64,000 bases of DNA from Pseudonocardiales bacterium (GTDB lineage: Bacteria; Actinomycetota; Actinomycetes; Mycobacteriales; QHCD01), in contig QHCD01000061.1 of the NCBI GenBank assembly GCA_003244255.1, forward strand, positions 1 through 64,000, in the 5' to 3' direction. Position numbers and translations under genes: made by a program. The notes under the pieces are model-generated. The model was given only the letters and a program-made list of their open reading frames with translations, did not search any database and was not told where the DNA came from. Each line of letters opens with the position of its first letter. The stretch's first letter is position 1. This document shows positions 24,850 through 33,891 of this stretch, piece by piece.

Positions 24850-25460
24850 GCCGGTGTGGTGCCGCCGCGTGGTGTGCGGTGCAGGGTCACGGCGCGCGAG
24901 ACGTAGTCGATGCCGGTGGCGATGGTGATCACGATCGCGACGGCCATGACGGTCACGGCCAACAGGTGCGGGCGGCCGTGCAGCGGCAGCAGGTAGAGCC
25001 CGATCGCGATCGCCTGCACGAAGGTCTTCCACTTGCCGCCGCGGCTCGCGGGCAGCACGCCGTGCCGGATGACCCACAGCCGCAGGCCGGTGACCGCGAT
25101 CTCGCGGCCGAGGATCACGACCGTCACCCACCACGGCAGCAGGTTGAGCACCGACAGGCTGACCAGGGCCGCGCCGGTGAGCGCCTTGTCGGCCAGCGGG
25201 TCGGCGAGCTTGCCGAACTCCGTAACGGTCCCCCGCCGCCGGGCCAGGTCGCCGTCGACCCGGTCGGTGAGCGATGCGGCGGCGAAGATCGCGCAGGCGA
25301 CGATGCGCCAGCCGTGATCATGGCCGTCGTCGACGAACAGGGCGATCGCGAAGACGGGCACCAGGACGAATCGCACCAGCGTCAGGGCATTGGCGAGGTT
25401 GACCGCCGAAGCCGTCGGCGCGGTCGACGACGCTGCCGGGCCCCGCGGAGCGCCACTCAT
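24846..25460 (-). CDS. pgsA: CDP-diacylglycerol-glycerol-3-phosphate 3-phosphatidyltransferase
   Basis: This 204-residue integral membrane enzyme condenses CDP-diacylglycerol with glycerol 3-phosphate on the route to phosphatidylglycerol. The CDP-alcohol phosphotransferase motif is complete within [19 protein letters not shown] and KLADPLADK (about 65-95). About six hydrophobic segments follow the N-terminal Ala/Ser-rich leader. ATG 25460 overlaps the rimO stop (ATGA), and the gene is coupled to cinA at its other end. Confidence 0.95.
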   Translation of the reverse strand: MSGAPRGPAASSTAPTASAVNLANALTLVRFVLVPVFAIALFVDDGHDHGWRIVACAIFAAASLTDRVDGDLARRRGTVTEFGKLADPLADKALTGAALVSLSVLNLLPWWVTVVILGREIAVTGLRLWVIRHGVLPASRGGKWKTFVQAIAIGLYLLPLHGRPHLLAVTVMAVAIVITIATGIDYVSRAVTLHRTPRGGTTPA

Positions 25461-26956
25461 CGCACACTCGGCCGCCTTGCGGCCGGTCCGGTCGGCTCGA
25501 GCCTCGGGATTGCCTCGGCCGCGAGGTCGACGCCGTCGGAGCCGACGACGCGCGCCCGGATCAGGTCACCGGGCACGGCGTGGGCGGCGCCGACCAGCGT
25601 CGTCACACCGTCGACCTCCGGTGCCTGGTGTGCGGCCCGGCCCTCGACCCCATCACCGTCGATGGAGTCCACCAGCACCTCGACGACGGATCCGATCCGT
25701 TGCGCGGCGCGCTCGGCGGTGACCTGGTCGGCGAGCCCTGCCAGCCGCTCGACCCGCTCGGCGATCACGTCGGCGTCCATCTTGCCGTCGTAGCCGGCCG
25801 CCTCGGTGCCGTCCTCGTCGGAGTATCCGAAGACGCCGACGGCGTCGAGCCGCGCCTCGTCGAGGAAGGCCTCGAGCTCCTCGACGTCGTGCTCAGTCTC
25901 ACCGGGGAAGCCGACGATCACGTTCGTGCGGATGCCGGCGTCGGGAGCTAACGCGCGTACCGAACCGATCAGCTCCAGGAATCGTCCGCGGCCGCCGAAG
26001 CGCCGCATCCGGCGCAGCAGCGGTTCGCTCGCGTGCTGGAAGGACAGGTCGAAGTACGCCGCGACGCCGGGCGTCGTGGCGATGGCCGCGACCAGCGACG
26101 GGCGGGTCTCGGCCGGCTGCAGGTAGGACACCCGCACCCGCGCGATGCCGGGAACCGCCGCCAGCTCCGGCAGCACCTGCTCCAGCAGCCGCAGGTCGCC
26201 AAGGTCCTTGCCGTACGACGTCGAGTTCTCGCTGACCAGGTACAGCTCGCGGACACCGGAACCGGCCAGCCAGCCGGCCTCGGCGAGCAGGTCGTCGGGG
26301 CGCCGGGACACGAAGGCACCGCGGAACCGCGGGATCGCGCAGAACGCGCATCGGCGGTCGCAACCGCTGGCGAGCTTCAGCGGCGCCACCGGCGAGGTTG
26401 CCAGCCGGCGCCGGACAACGCGCGGCCCGGACGCGGGGGCGCCCGCGCCGGAGAGGATCTCGCCGTCACCCTCGTCGCTGGTGTCGCCGTGGCCGGGGAC
26501 GGCCGTGCTGGCGTCCACGCGGTCGGCCGGCGAGATCGGCAGCAGGGTGCGGCGGTCACGTGGGGCGTGCGCTACGATCCGGTGGCCGGCCAGCACCTCG
26601 TCGAGCCGCGCGCTGATATCGGCGTAGTGGTCGAAGGAGAGCACGGCGTCGGCCTCCGGCAGCGCGTCGGCGAGGTCGGCGCCGTACCGCTCGGCGAGGC
26701 AGCCGACGGCGACCACGCGGGCGTCCGATCCCGACGCGGCGAGCACGGCGTCGATCGAGTCCTGCTTGGCTGCCTCGATGAACCCGCACGTGTTCACCAG
26801 CACGGCGGCCGGCGGGTTCTCGGCGTCGGAGTCCGCTCCCGCGACGACGTCCCAGCCGCCCGCCGCCAGGCGTCCCGCGAGCTCCTCGGAGTCGACCTCG
26901 TTGCGCGCACAGCCCAGGGTCACAACGGCAACGCGACGATTGGGCGGAGCGGACAC
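25457..26956 (-). CDS. rimO: ribosomal protein S12 methylthiotransferase RimO
   Basis: This 499-residue radical-SAM methylthiotransferase modifies an Asp of ribosomal protein S12. The N-terminal UPF0004 domain has [19 protein letters not shown]. The radical-SAM cluster motif is [16 protein letters not shown] (about 200-216), and a TRAM-like C-terminal domain follows. A roughly 35-residue acidic and Gly-rich insert ([20 protein letters not shown]) precedes the radical-SAM motif, which is longer than in enterobacterial RimO. It is coupled to pgsA by an ATGA overlap. Confidence 0.95.
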   Translation of the reverse strand: MSAPPNRRVAVVTLGCARNEVDSEELAGRLAAGGWDVVAGADSDAENPPAAVLVNTCGFIEAAKQDSIDAVLAASGSDARVVAVGCLAERYGADLADALPEADAVLSFDHYADISARLDEVLAGHRIVAHAPRDRRTLLPISPADRVDASTAVPGHGDTSDEGDGEILSGAGAPASGPRVVRRRLATSPVAPLKLASGCDRRCAFCAIPRFRGAFVSRRPDDLLAEAGWLAGSGVRELYLVSENSTSYGKDLGDLRLLEQVLPELAAVPGIARVRVSYLQPAETRPSLVAAIATTPGVAAYFDLSFQHASEPLLRRMRRFGGRGRFLELIGSVRALAPDAGIRTNVIVGFPGETEHDVEELEAFLDEARLDAVGVFGYSDEDGTEAAGYDGKMDADVIAERVERLAGLADQVTAERAAQRIGSVVEVLVDSIDGDGVEGRAAHQAPEVDGVTTLVGAAHAVPGDLIRARVVGSDGVDLAAEAIPRLEPTGPAARRPSVR

Positions 26957-27011
26957 GAGGTCGAGCCTACCGGGGCCGGTCAGAACCTCTCTTGATCATG
27001 CGACGGCGCGG

Positions 27012-27785
27012 TCAGTGAGCAGCGGTACCGAACGACGTCGTCGACGGCGTGATGGCGACCGTGCAGGTGCCGCCGTTGCACGGCGTCCCGAGCGCCCTAC
27101 CGTTCATCGACACGTGCACTGCCGCGGCGTTGCCGAAGCGGATCACCAGCTTCGCCGGATCGCTGAAGCTGCTGGCTTGTCCCGCTTCGAGCGTGCGCTC
27201 GAACAGCGTGGCGCCTGAACTCGAGGTGACCAGCAGCCAGCTGCGACCGGTGTCGGTCCTGACCTGCACGTGCACGCCGGTCGGCGTCGGCGTGGGAGTC
27301 GGCGACGGCCGATGACTCGGCGGAGCCGACGGGCGGTGCGTGCGGACCGGCTGGGTGCCGTGTGCACGGGATGGCAGCGACACAGCCGCGGTGCGGGCGC
27401 CCTGACCGGTGAAGTGCACGCCCAGCAGCACCGCGACGATCACGACGACGACGAGCGCGGCGGCTACCGCCCATCGAGACGCCGGTCGCGCCGCGACCCG
27501 GTGCACCTGCGCCGGCGCCTCCGCGCGCATCTGCTCGGCCGGCACCCGTTCGGCAACCCGGCGATCGAATTCCTCGATCAACACCCCGGAGTCCGCGCCC
27601 ACAACGCCGGCGATGGTGCGCAGCCGAGCTCTGGCATAGAAATCGCCTTTGCAGCCGGAGAAATCGTCACACTCGATGGCACGGACGACGCTGGCCCGGA
27701 TGCGCGTGGTGGCAGCGATGTCGTCGACCGTGAGGCCGCGGGCCTCGCGGGCGGCCGCCAGCACCGACCCGAGCGGGGCCGTCAC
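27012..27785 (-). CDS. RodZ-like HTH membrane protein
   Basis: This 257-residue protein has an N-terminal HTH_25 domain (LGSVLAAAREARGLTVDDIA, about 5-75) and one membrane segment (WAVAAALVVVVIVAVLLGV, about 120-140). A Pro/Thr linker (SPTPTPTPTG) and a beta-rich C-terminal DUF4115-like domain follow. This is the RodZ arrangement, so it may link MreB-type cytoskeleton or wall synthesis to the membrane, though actinobacterial versions are poorly studied. GTG 27785 overlaps the stop of the last of three micro-ORFs, so it is coupled to ftsK through them. Confidence 0.85.
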   Translation of the reverse strand: MTAPLGSVLAAAREARGLTVDDIAATTRIRASVVRAIECDDFSGCKGDFYARARLRTIAGVVGADSGVLIEEFDRRVAERVPAEQMRAEAPAQVHRVAARPASRWAVAAALVVVVIVAVLLGVHFTGQGARTAAVSLPSRAHGTQPVRTHRPSAPPSHRPSPTPTPTPTGVHVQVRTDTGRSWLLVTSSSGATLFERTLEAGQASSFSDPAKLVIRFGNAAAVHVSMNGRALGTPCNGGTCTVAITPSTTSFGTAAH

Positions 27786-27899
27786 GCCGCCGCCTCCACG
27801 GCAACGAGTATGTCGGCGGTCATGCCGCCGCCTCCACGGCAACGAGTGTGTCGGCGGTCATGCCGCCGCCTCCACGGCAACGAGTGTGTCGGCGGTCAT
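27782..27899 (-). other. three coupled 13-codon micro-ORFs
   Basis: On the minus strand the repeats encode [13 protein letters not shown], the same peptide again, then MTADILVAVEAAA. They span 27899-27858, 27861-27820 and 27823-27782. Every start overlaps the previous stop: ftsK TGA with ATG 27899, then two ATGA junctions, and finally GTGA into the rodZ-like gene. Ribosomes leaving ftsK could re-initiate in sequence to reach the next gene. The peptide looks like the start of a soluble protein, so the array may derive from duplication of a gene's first codons. Translation is unproven. Confidence 0.55.
27786..27899 (-). repeat. three 38-base tandem repeats between ftsK and the rodZ-like gene
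   Basis: Three consecutive 38-base units (27786-27823, 27824-27861, 27862-27899) are identical except for one A/G change in the first. Each minus-strand unit begins with ATGACCGCC and carries short complementary arms (GCCGCC and GGCGG). Because each unit starts with ATGA, the array places a start codon overlapping the preceding stop three times in a row. Confidence 0.95.
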
Positions 27900-30319
27900 C
27901 GGCCGCCTCGCAGGGTCCCGATGATGCCGGCCAGCTCTTCCGGGCGCACCAGCACGTCGCGCGCCTTCGAGCCCTCCGACGGCCCGACGACGCCGCGGCT
28001 CTCCATCAGGTCCATCAGCCGGCCGGCCTTGGCGAACCCGACCCGCAGCTTGCGCTGCAGCATCGACGTCGAGCCGAACTGGGTGGTGACGACCAGGTCG
28101 ACGGCCTGGCAGAGCAGGTCCAGGTCGTCGCCGACGTCGGCGTCGACCTCGCGGCCGCTCGGCGCCGGTGCGGTCACGTCCTCGCGGTACTCCGGCTGCG
28201 CCTGGGCGATGCAGTGCGAGACGACTGCGGCGACCTCGGATTCGGGCACGTAGGCGCCCTGGATCCGTTGCGCCCTGTTGGCACCCATCGGCAGGAACAG
28301 CGCGTCGCCGGCGCCGATCAGCTTCTCCGCACCGGGCTGGTCGAGGATGACCCGCGAGTCGGCGAGGCTGGCGGTGGAGAACGCCAGCCGGCTCGGGACG
28401 TTCGCCTTGATCAGGCCGGTGACGACGTCGACGCTCGGCCGCTGGGTAGCGAGCACCAGGTGGATGCCGGCCGCGCGGGCGAGCTGCGTGATCCGCACGA
28501 CGGCGTCCTCGACGTCGCGCGGCGCGATCATCATCAGGTCGGCAAGCTCGTCCACGATCACCAACAGATACGGGTAGGGCGTGTACACCCGCTCGCTGCC
28601 GGGTGGCGCGGTGATGACGCCCGAGCGAACCTTGCGATTGAAGTCGTCGATGTGCCGGACGCCGCTCTGCTGCATGTCCTCATAGCGCATGTCCATCTCA
28701 CGAACCACCCACTGCAGCGCGTCGGCCGCCTTCTTCGGGTTGGTGATGATGGGCGTGACGAGGTGCGGAACGCCTTGGTAGCAAGACAGTTCGACCCGCT
28801 TGGGGTCGATGAGCACCATCCGCACCTGCTCGGGGGTGGCCCGGGACAGGATCGAGGTGATCAGCGCGTTGATGCAGCTGGACTTGCCGGCTCCGGTCGC
28901 GCCGGCGATCAGGATGTGCGGCATCTTCGTCAGGTTGGTGACGACGAAGCCGCCCTCGATGTCCTTGCCGAGCCCGACGATCATCGGGTGCTGGTCGCGC
29001 GTCGCGGTCGAGGACCGCAGCACATCGCCGAGCATCACCCACTCGCGGTCGGTGTTCGGGATCTCGATGCCGACGGCGCTCCTGCCCGGGATCGGGCTGA
29101 TGATGCGGATGTCGGCGCTGCGGACGGCGTAGGCGATGTTGCGGGAGAGCGCGATGATCCGCTCGACCTTGACCTTGGGACCGAGCTCGATCTCGTAGCG
29201 CGTCACGGTCGGGCCGCGGGAGAAGCCGGTCATCTCGGCGTCGACGCCGAAGTCGGTGAAGACGCCGCTGACGGCGGCGATCACCTGATCGTTGGCCTTG
29301 CTGCGCGCTTTCGCCGGGGCACCGCCGGAGAGCACGTCGGGCGCCGGCAGCCGGTAGTCACCGGATGGGATGAGGGGCAGCTGCTCGGGCCTGGTTGCGC
29401 GCCGCTCGCGCACCGGTGGTTCGGGCCCGAGTGGCGGCGCGCTCGGCTCCGGCGGCGCGATGTCGACGTCGGTCAGCCGTACGTCGCCGCCGTCGTACTC
29501 GCGGGTCATGGAGCCCTGCCGCCGGCGCGACGGGCGCCGCACCCGGGCGGCCTCGGGCCGTGCCTGCGGCTCCGGCCCGTCCGGCTGGGCCGGTGCGGGC
29601 ACCAGCCGGGCGTGGAGCAGCCGTAGCTTCTGCGGTAGTTGGTTCACCGGCGTCGCGGTGATCACCAGGAGCCCGAAGACGCCGAGCAGGCCGAGCACGA
29701 CGGCGCCGACGTAGGCGGTCAGCCCGGCGGCCAGCGGTCCGGCTGCGAGGGCTCCCACGACCCCCCCAGCAGCGCGCCGGCCGCTGGCCGTCGTGGGTGA
29801 TCCGTGGACGACGTCGAAGATGCCGGTCACCGAGAGCGTCAGGCACAGCCAGCCGATGACCAGGCGCCCGCGCGCGTTCTCGGCCGGGGCGCGTCGCATC
29901 AGCAGCACGGCGCCGACGACGAGGATCACCGGCACGGCCGCGGCGGGCCCGCCGACGACCGTGTGCGCGGCGTCGGCGATCCACCGGCTCACCGGTCCCG
30001 CGCCGCGCCACCAGACGCCGAGGCCCAGCACCGCCGCGAGCGCGATCAGCGCCAGGCCCGCTCCGTCGCGGCGGTGGGCGGGATCGAGCTCGCGGGCGGT
30101 CGCCGCCTGCCGGCCGACGGCGCGCACGCCGAAGCCGAGCGGCCGGGCGAGCAGCGACCACAGGGCGGCGAGAATCCGGCCGAGCCGGGCACCGATTCCG
30201 CCGGTGCGAGCGCGCGACCGCCGGGCGCGGGACCTGCCCGCCGGCCGCTTGCGCCGCGCCGGCGGGCGGCCCCGTCCACCGGACTTGGGGCGCGCTCGGG
30301 TGGCCGCTCGGGTCGGCAT
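27896..30319 (-). CDS. ftsK: FtsK/SpoIIIE DNA translocase
   Basis: This 807-residue septal DNA pump coordinates chromosome segregation with division. After a very basic N-terminus there are about four membrane segments (about 85-245), then a short Pro/Arg-rich linker. The alpha/beta motor has Walker [18 protein letters not shown] and Walker [15 protein letters not shown]. The C-terminal gamma winged helix (about 740-807) recognises KOPS-type sites. The linker is short, as in other actinobacterial FtsK. The stop overlaps the first micro-ORF. Confidence 0.97.
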   Translation of the reverse strand: MPTRAATRARPKSGGRGRPPARRKRPAGRSRARRSRARTGGIGARLGRILAALWSLLARPLGFGVRAVGRQAATARELDPAHRRDGAGLALIALAAVLGLGVWWRGAGPVSRWIADAAHTVVGGPAAAVPVILVVGAVLLMRRAPAENARGRLVIGWLCLTLSVTGIFDVVHGSPTTASGRRAAGGVVGALAAGPLAAGLTAYVGAVVLGLLGVFGLLVITATPVNQLPQKLRLLHARLVPAPAQPDGPEPQARPEAARVRRPSRRRQGSMTREYDGGDVRLTDVDIAPPEPSAPPLGPEPPVRERRATRPEQLPLIPSGDYRLPAPDVLSGGAPAKARSKANDQVIAAVSGVFTDFGVDAEMTGFSRGPTVTRYEIELGPKVKVERIIALSRNIAYAVRSADIRIISPIPGRSAVGIEIPNTDREWVMLGDVLRSSTATRDQHPMIVGLGKDIEGGFVVTNLTKMPHILIAGATGAGKSSCINALITSILSRATPEQVRMVLIDPKRVELSCYQGVPHLVTPIITNPKKAADALQWVVREMDMRYEDMQQSGVRHIDDFNRKVRSGVITAPPGSERVYTPYPYLLVIVDELADLMMIAPRDVEDAVVRITQLARAAGIHLVLATQRPSVDVVTGLIKANVPSRLAFSTASLADSRVILDQPGAEKLIGAGDALFLPMGANRAQRIQGAYVPESEVAAVVSHCIAQAQPEYREDVTAPAPSGREVDADVGDDLDLLCQAVDLVVTTQFGSTSMLQRKLRVGFAKAGRLMDLMESRGVVGPSEGSKARDVLVRPEELAGIIGTLRGGR

Positions 30320-30451
30320 GCGATCACGGTACCCCGCTCGCCACGTGCGTCACAGGAGCCACAACCGCGACACGCGCCCGTTTGCAGTCACCGATCGGGC
30401 CGCGCCGCACCGCCGTGGCCGACTGCCGAGAGGGCACTCGAGCGAGCAGGG

Positions 30452-31468
30452 TCAAGCCTGTGGGCGGACGGTGTCGCTGCCGACGTTGCCGGCCCGAAGG
30501 AAGATCTCGTATGCGATGACGGCAGGAACGCGGACGTTGAGCTTTCCAGCGGTTTTGGTCAGCACCTGTTCGTAGTCGAGTAGGCGTCCGGTCGTCGGGT
30601 CGATGATCAACATGTAGCGAGTGAGCAGTCCGGTGTAGGCCGAGTCAACGGTGAACGCGACTCCGCGGCGACCAGCGCGATCGATGATGACGCCGTGGTT
30701 GGTGAGTTGCGAAGCGGCGAGCACGCGCCACAGGGCCGCCTGTAACGCAGGAGGTACAGCGCCATCAGTGCTGAGCAGATCGACGGTGCGTTCGACTCGC
30801 TCGACACCATTCGGAATGCCGGCGTTGTCCTGGCCCAGACTGGGATACCCAAGAAGTTGCTGGGCGAGAGCTGCTGGGTCGGTCGGAAGCGTTCCGGCGC
30901 TCGGGGTTCGCGCGCCTTTCTCTATGCGGTGGGCGTCCACGGTTCCGCCCTCGTCACGCGCAGTCACGATTCGCCCGGACCCGTCGTCGGCAAGCCATTG
31001 CTCGACTGTCTGTGGTTGTAGCTGTGAGGTCACCGATTGGCCGGCGACCGCGGTGTTCAGGTACCACGCGCGCCGTTTCAGATAGTGATAACGGCCGGCG
31101 GTTACCGCAGGCTGGCGGGAGGCGACCGCCGCAAGGCGCAGGAGCTCCGCCTTGGCCGGTTGGCCTGGCGCGCTCGGCAGCTGCAAGGGCGACGGAGTGG
31201 CGGCGTCTGCGGAGCTTCCGGACGGAAGGCCAGGCAGGACTCCACTTACCAGTGCGATGAGGGCTGCGGCCGCCGTCGGGACCGACGCGCTGACGAGCCG
31301 TCGGCGGCGCGCGCTAGAACGGACGACCTCTGGTGCGGCGGCGTCCGTCGTGAGCAACCGGTGGAGCGTAGCTTCGGCGCGGGCGTCCAGAGGGAGCTCG
31401 TCTTGGGGTGCCGGGCAGGGATCGCAAGCCATCAGCAGCTCTCGGATGGCGTGGACGTCGGATTTCAC
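30452..31468 (-). CDS. CU044_5270-type membrane protein, sigma-factor partner
   Basis: This 338-residue protein has a short Cys-containing N-terminus (LLMACDPCPAPQDEL), one membrane segment (about 65-85, TAAAALIALVSGVLPGL) and a large extracytoplasmic domain. GTG 31468 is supported by GGAGGT about 7 bases upstream; the open frame further upstream lies under the sigma gene. Proteins of this kind are encoded directly after ECF sigma factors and may act as the cognate regulator or surface sensor. Here it follows the sigma gene by 38 bases. No canonical zinc anti-sigma HxxxCxxC was found. Confidence 0.7.
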   Translation of the reverse strand: MKSDVHAIRELLMACDPCPAPQDELPLDARAEATLHRLLTTDAAAPEVVRSSARRRRLVSASVPTAAAALIALVSGVLPGLPSGSSADAATPSPLQLPSAPGQPAKAELLRLAAVASRQPAVTAGRYHYLKRRAWYLNTAVAGQSVTSQLQPQTVEQWLADDGSGRIVTARDEGGTVDAHRIEKGARTPSAGTLPTDPAALAQQLLGYPSLGQDNAGIPNGVERVERTVDLLSTDGAVPPALQAALWRVLAASQLTNHGVIIDRAGRRGVAFTVDSAYTGLLTRYMLIIDPTTGRLLDYEQVLTKTAGKLNVRVPAVIAYEIFLRAGNVGSDTVRPQA

Positions 31469-31506
31469 AGGACTACCTCCGAACGGGCGTTGGTGCAGAG
31501 AGTGAT

Positions 31507-32055
31507 TCAAGTGCGCTGCGCCGCCGGTCGCACTCGTGCGGTGCGCGAGCGGCCGAGGTCGGAATCTTCGAGCGCGCGCGCGAGCCGCCGACGAGCGCGA
31601 TGCATGCGGACGGTCGCCGCCGCTGGTGAGCAGCCGACGACCCGCGCCACGTCGTTGATGTCCAGCCACTCCCAGGCGACCAACTGGATGACCTCCTGGT
31701 CGCGAGGCGACCGACGGGCAAGTGCCTGCTGTATGCGTAACCGTTCGCCAACCTCATCGGCTGGGTCCGGTTGAGCCGTCGGAACGCCGGCGAGCGCGGC
31801 CGCGTACAGGCGCGCGTCCAACCTGCCCGCGCGACGCTGGGTTCGCTGTGCATTGGCGACCATTCGGCGCGCCTCGCCGTACAACCACGGCAGCGGTTCC
31901 GCAGGGACGGCGCTCGATCGCCGCAATGCCACCAGGAACGTTTCGGCAGTCACGTCCCGGGCGGATTCCTCGTCAATGCGACGGCGGGCGTATCGCAGCA
32001 CGTCGTCGTAGTGCCGCCGGTAGAGCGCGACGAAGCGCTCTTGGTCGCAGGTCAC
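31507..32055 (-). CDS. ECF-family RNA polymerase sigma factor
   Basis: This 182-residue sigma factor has region 2 at about 5-70 (FVALYRRHYDDVLRYARRRI, ESARDVTAETFLVALRR) and region 4 at about 115-165 (SPRDQEVIQLVAWEWLDIND, VGCSPAAATVRMHRARRRL). GTG 32055 has AGGAGG about 10 bases upstream and gives the normal ECF length. It is co-oriented with a membrane partner gene, so the two form a probable sigma/regulator pair. The group cannot be assigned by eye. Confidence 0.9.
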   Translation of the reverse strand: MTCDQERFVALYRRHYDDVLRYARRRIDEESARDVTAETFLVALRRSSAVPAEPLPWLYGEARRMVANAQRTQRRAGRLDARLYAAALAGVPTAQPDPADEVGERLRIQQALARRSPRDQEVIQLVAWEWLDINDVARVVGCSPAAATVRMHRARRRLARALEDSDLGRSRTARVRPAAQRT

Positions 32056-32226
32056 GGCGCAGCTGCCCTCCTTGCGGTCACACCGTATATGTCCGGAACC
32101 CCCCAGGTTCTTACAGCAGGTGAGAAATCCGGCTCCGCGGCGCCCGGTTACCGTGCAGAGCAAGCTGGCGACATATACACCGCCGTGCCGGTCTTGCTTG
32201 AGGCTCCGGGCGGGCGGGTCAGCTCG

Positions 32227-33807
32227 TCAGTGCGCGAGGTGGCCGGCGGTCCAGCAGGCCGCGGCGCCATGGCAGCCGGTCATGGCGGTGAGGTCGGCGT
32301 GCAGGGCCATCAGGGTGGCGGCGGGCAGCCGGCCGGCGATGTTGTGCAGCTCGTCGGGGTCGGTGGCCCGGTTGTAGTACTCCTTGGTGCCGTCGGTGTA
32401 CTCGACATAGGTGTAGGTCGTGGTGCGCAGGGCCTGGTAGGTCGTGGGGTTGCCGCTGCCCTTGCCGGGATGGTCGGGGTCGGTGCGCTGGGTGTCCGGC
32501 CCGTGGTGCTCGACCAGCGCCGCCGTGCGCCAGCTCGTGTCGGGGTGCCCGTACAGCAATGGGACCAGGCTGCGCCCGTCGACGGCGGTCGGCGTCGGGG
32601 CACCGCCGAGGGCCTCAAAGGTGGGGCACAGATCGATGTTCTGAACCGGGTCGGCGACCGTGCGTCCGGCGGGGATGCCCGGTCCGGCTGCGATCAACGG
32701 GACGTTGACGTCGGTGTCGAAGGCGGTCATCTTGCCGGGGTTCAGGCGGTACTCGCCCATGTGGTAGCCGTTGTCGGAGCTGAACACGATGTCCGTGCTG
32801 CCCGCGACGCCGGCCTTCGCCAGGGTGGCCTCGAGTGCGGCGATCATCCGGTCGACGGCCTGCACCGCCTGGACGCGTTTGCGGAATGCGGTGTCGATCT
32901 TGCCGATCTCGGTGCTGGTAAGCGGCGTGCGGGCGGCGAGCCAGGTCGGGGGGTCGCTCGGCAGGGTGTCGAACGCGGGCCCGCGGGGGGCGGTCAGGCT
33001 GGGAAAGGCGTTGGCGTCTCGGGGCGCGGGGATATACGGGGCATGCGGGGCGAAGGTGGCGATCTCTAACAGGAAGGGCGCGTGCGACGCGGCCGAGGCG
33101 CTGATGAACGCGCTGCCCTTGCCGCTGACGACGTCGGTGAGGTAGTCACTCGCCGTCGTGCCGTAGTGCACGACCCGATGGTTCTGGTTGAGGTCGTAGT
33201 TGAATTCGTGGTAGCCGTTGCCCGCGACGTCCCATTCGTTCCAGCCGGGCGGCACGTAGGGCTGGCTGCCGCCGAGGGTGTCCGCCGGGTTGTAGCCGTT
33301 GAGGTACTTGCCCATCATCGCGGTGCGGTACCCGGCCTGCTGCAGCGCGGTGGCGAAGGTGTCGTTCTCCTCCCCGCGGCTGTGGAAGACATCGAACCCG
33401 CCGTCAGCACCGGTGTTGGTGAACACGCCCGTGTCGTGCGGGAACTTTCCGGAGAAGATCGAGGAGCGGGACGGGCAGCACAGTGAGTCGGTGACGGTGT
33501 AGTTGCTAAACGACGTACCCGCCCTGCGCAGCGCGAGCAGGTGCGGCATGTACTGCACGAGGTTCGTCGACAGGTCGTCGGTCAGCACGAACACCACGTT
33601 CGGGTGCGCTACCGGCTTGGTGGGAAACGACGGTCCCGATCCCGACGTCGCGGCGCTCGACCGCCCGGACGGGGCGGGACCGGAACCGCCCGTGCATCCT
33701 GATGCCCCGATGGCCAGTATCGCCGCCGCCAGCAGCGCCAGCCCCGGTCCGGTCGGCCGCCGCCCGGCCCGGCGCCGCCAGGCCGGTTGATGGCGCACAC
33801 CTCTCAC
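32227..33807 (-). CDS. lipoprotein sulfatase family protein
   Basis: This 526-residue alkaline-phosphatase-superfamily enzyme has a lipoprotein signal (ALLAAAILAIGASGC, Cys near residue 38). The metal-binding VFVLTDDLSTNLVQ is followed by the sulfatase signature SLCCPSRSSIFSGKFPHDTG. The second Cys of CCPSR fits the C-x-P-x-R motif that is converted to formylglycine by a separate enzyme. Later blocks include VFSSDNGYHMGEY. It should cleave sulfate esters, or a related substrate, on the outer face of the membrane. It stands alone between rnj and the sigma gene. Confidence 0.88.
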   Translation of the reverse strand: MRGVRHQPAWRRRAGRRPTGPGLALLAAAILAIGASGCTGGSGPAPSGRSSAATSGSGPSFPTKPVAHPNVVFVLTDDLSTNLVQYMPHLLALRRAGTSFSNYTVTDSLCCPSRSSIFSGKFPHDTGVFTNTGADGGFDVFHSRGEENDTFATALQQAGYRTAMMGKYLNGYNPADTLGGSQPYVPPGWNEWDVAGNGYHEFNYDLNQNHRVVHYGTTASDYLTDVVSGKGSAFISASAASHAPFLLEIATFAPHAPYIPAPRDANAFPSLTAPRGPAFDTLPSDPPTWLAARTPLTSTEIGKIDTAFRKRVQAVQAVDRMIAALEATLAKAGVAGSTDIVFSSDNGYHMGEYRLNPGKMTAFDTDVNVPLIAAGPGIPAGRTVADPVQNIDLCPTFEALGGAPTPTAVDGRSLVPLLYGHPDTSWRTAALVEHHGPDTQRTDPDHPGKGSGNPTTYQALRTTTYTYVEYTDGTKEYYNRATDPDELHNIAGRLPAATLMALHADLTAMTGCHGAAACWTAGHLAH

Positions 33808-33891
33808 AGCGCCCGACGTTAGCGAGCCGGGGTGGCCCGCCGGTTCGAGCAGGGTACGGGTCTGGTTCGGCGTCGCGATCGTCGCGCGTCG

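Noticed and set aside
27786-27899. CRISPR array
   Set aside because: There are three contiguous copies without spacers and no cas genes nearby.
27848-29626. Long rightward open frame inside ftsK
   Set aside because: It lies opposite clear FtsK motor motifs and has the Asp/Val/Gly-rich composition of an antisense shadow.
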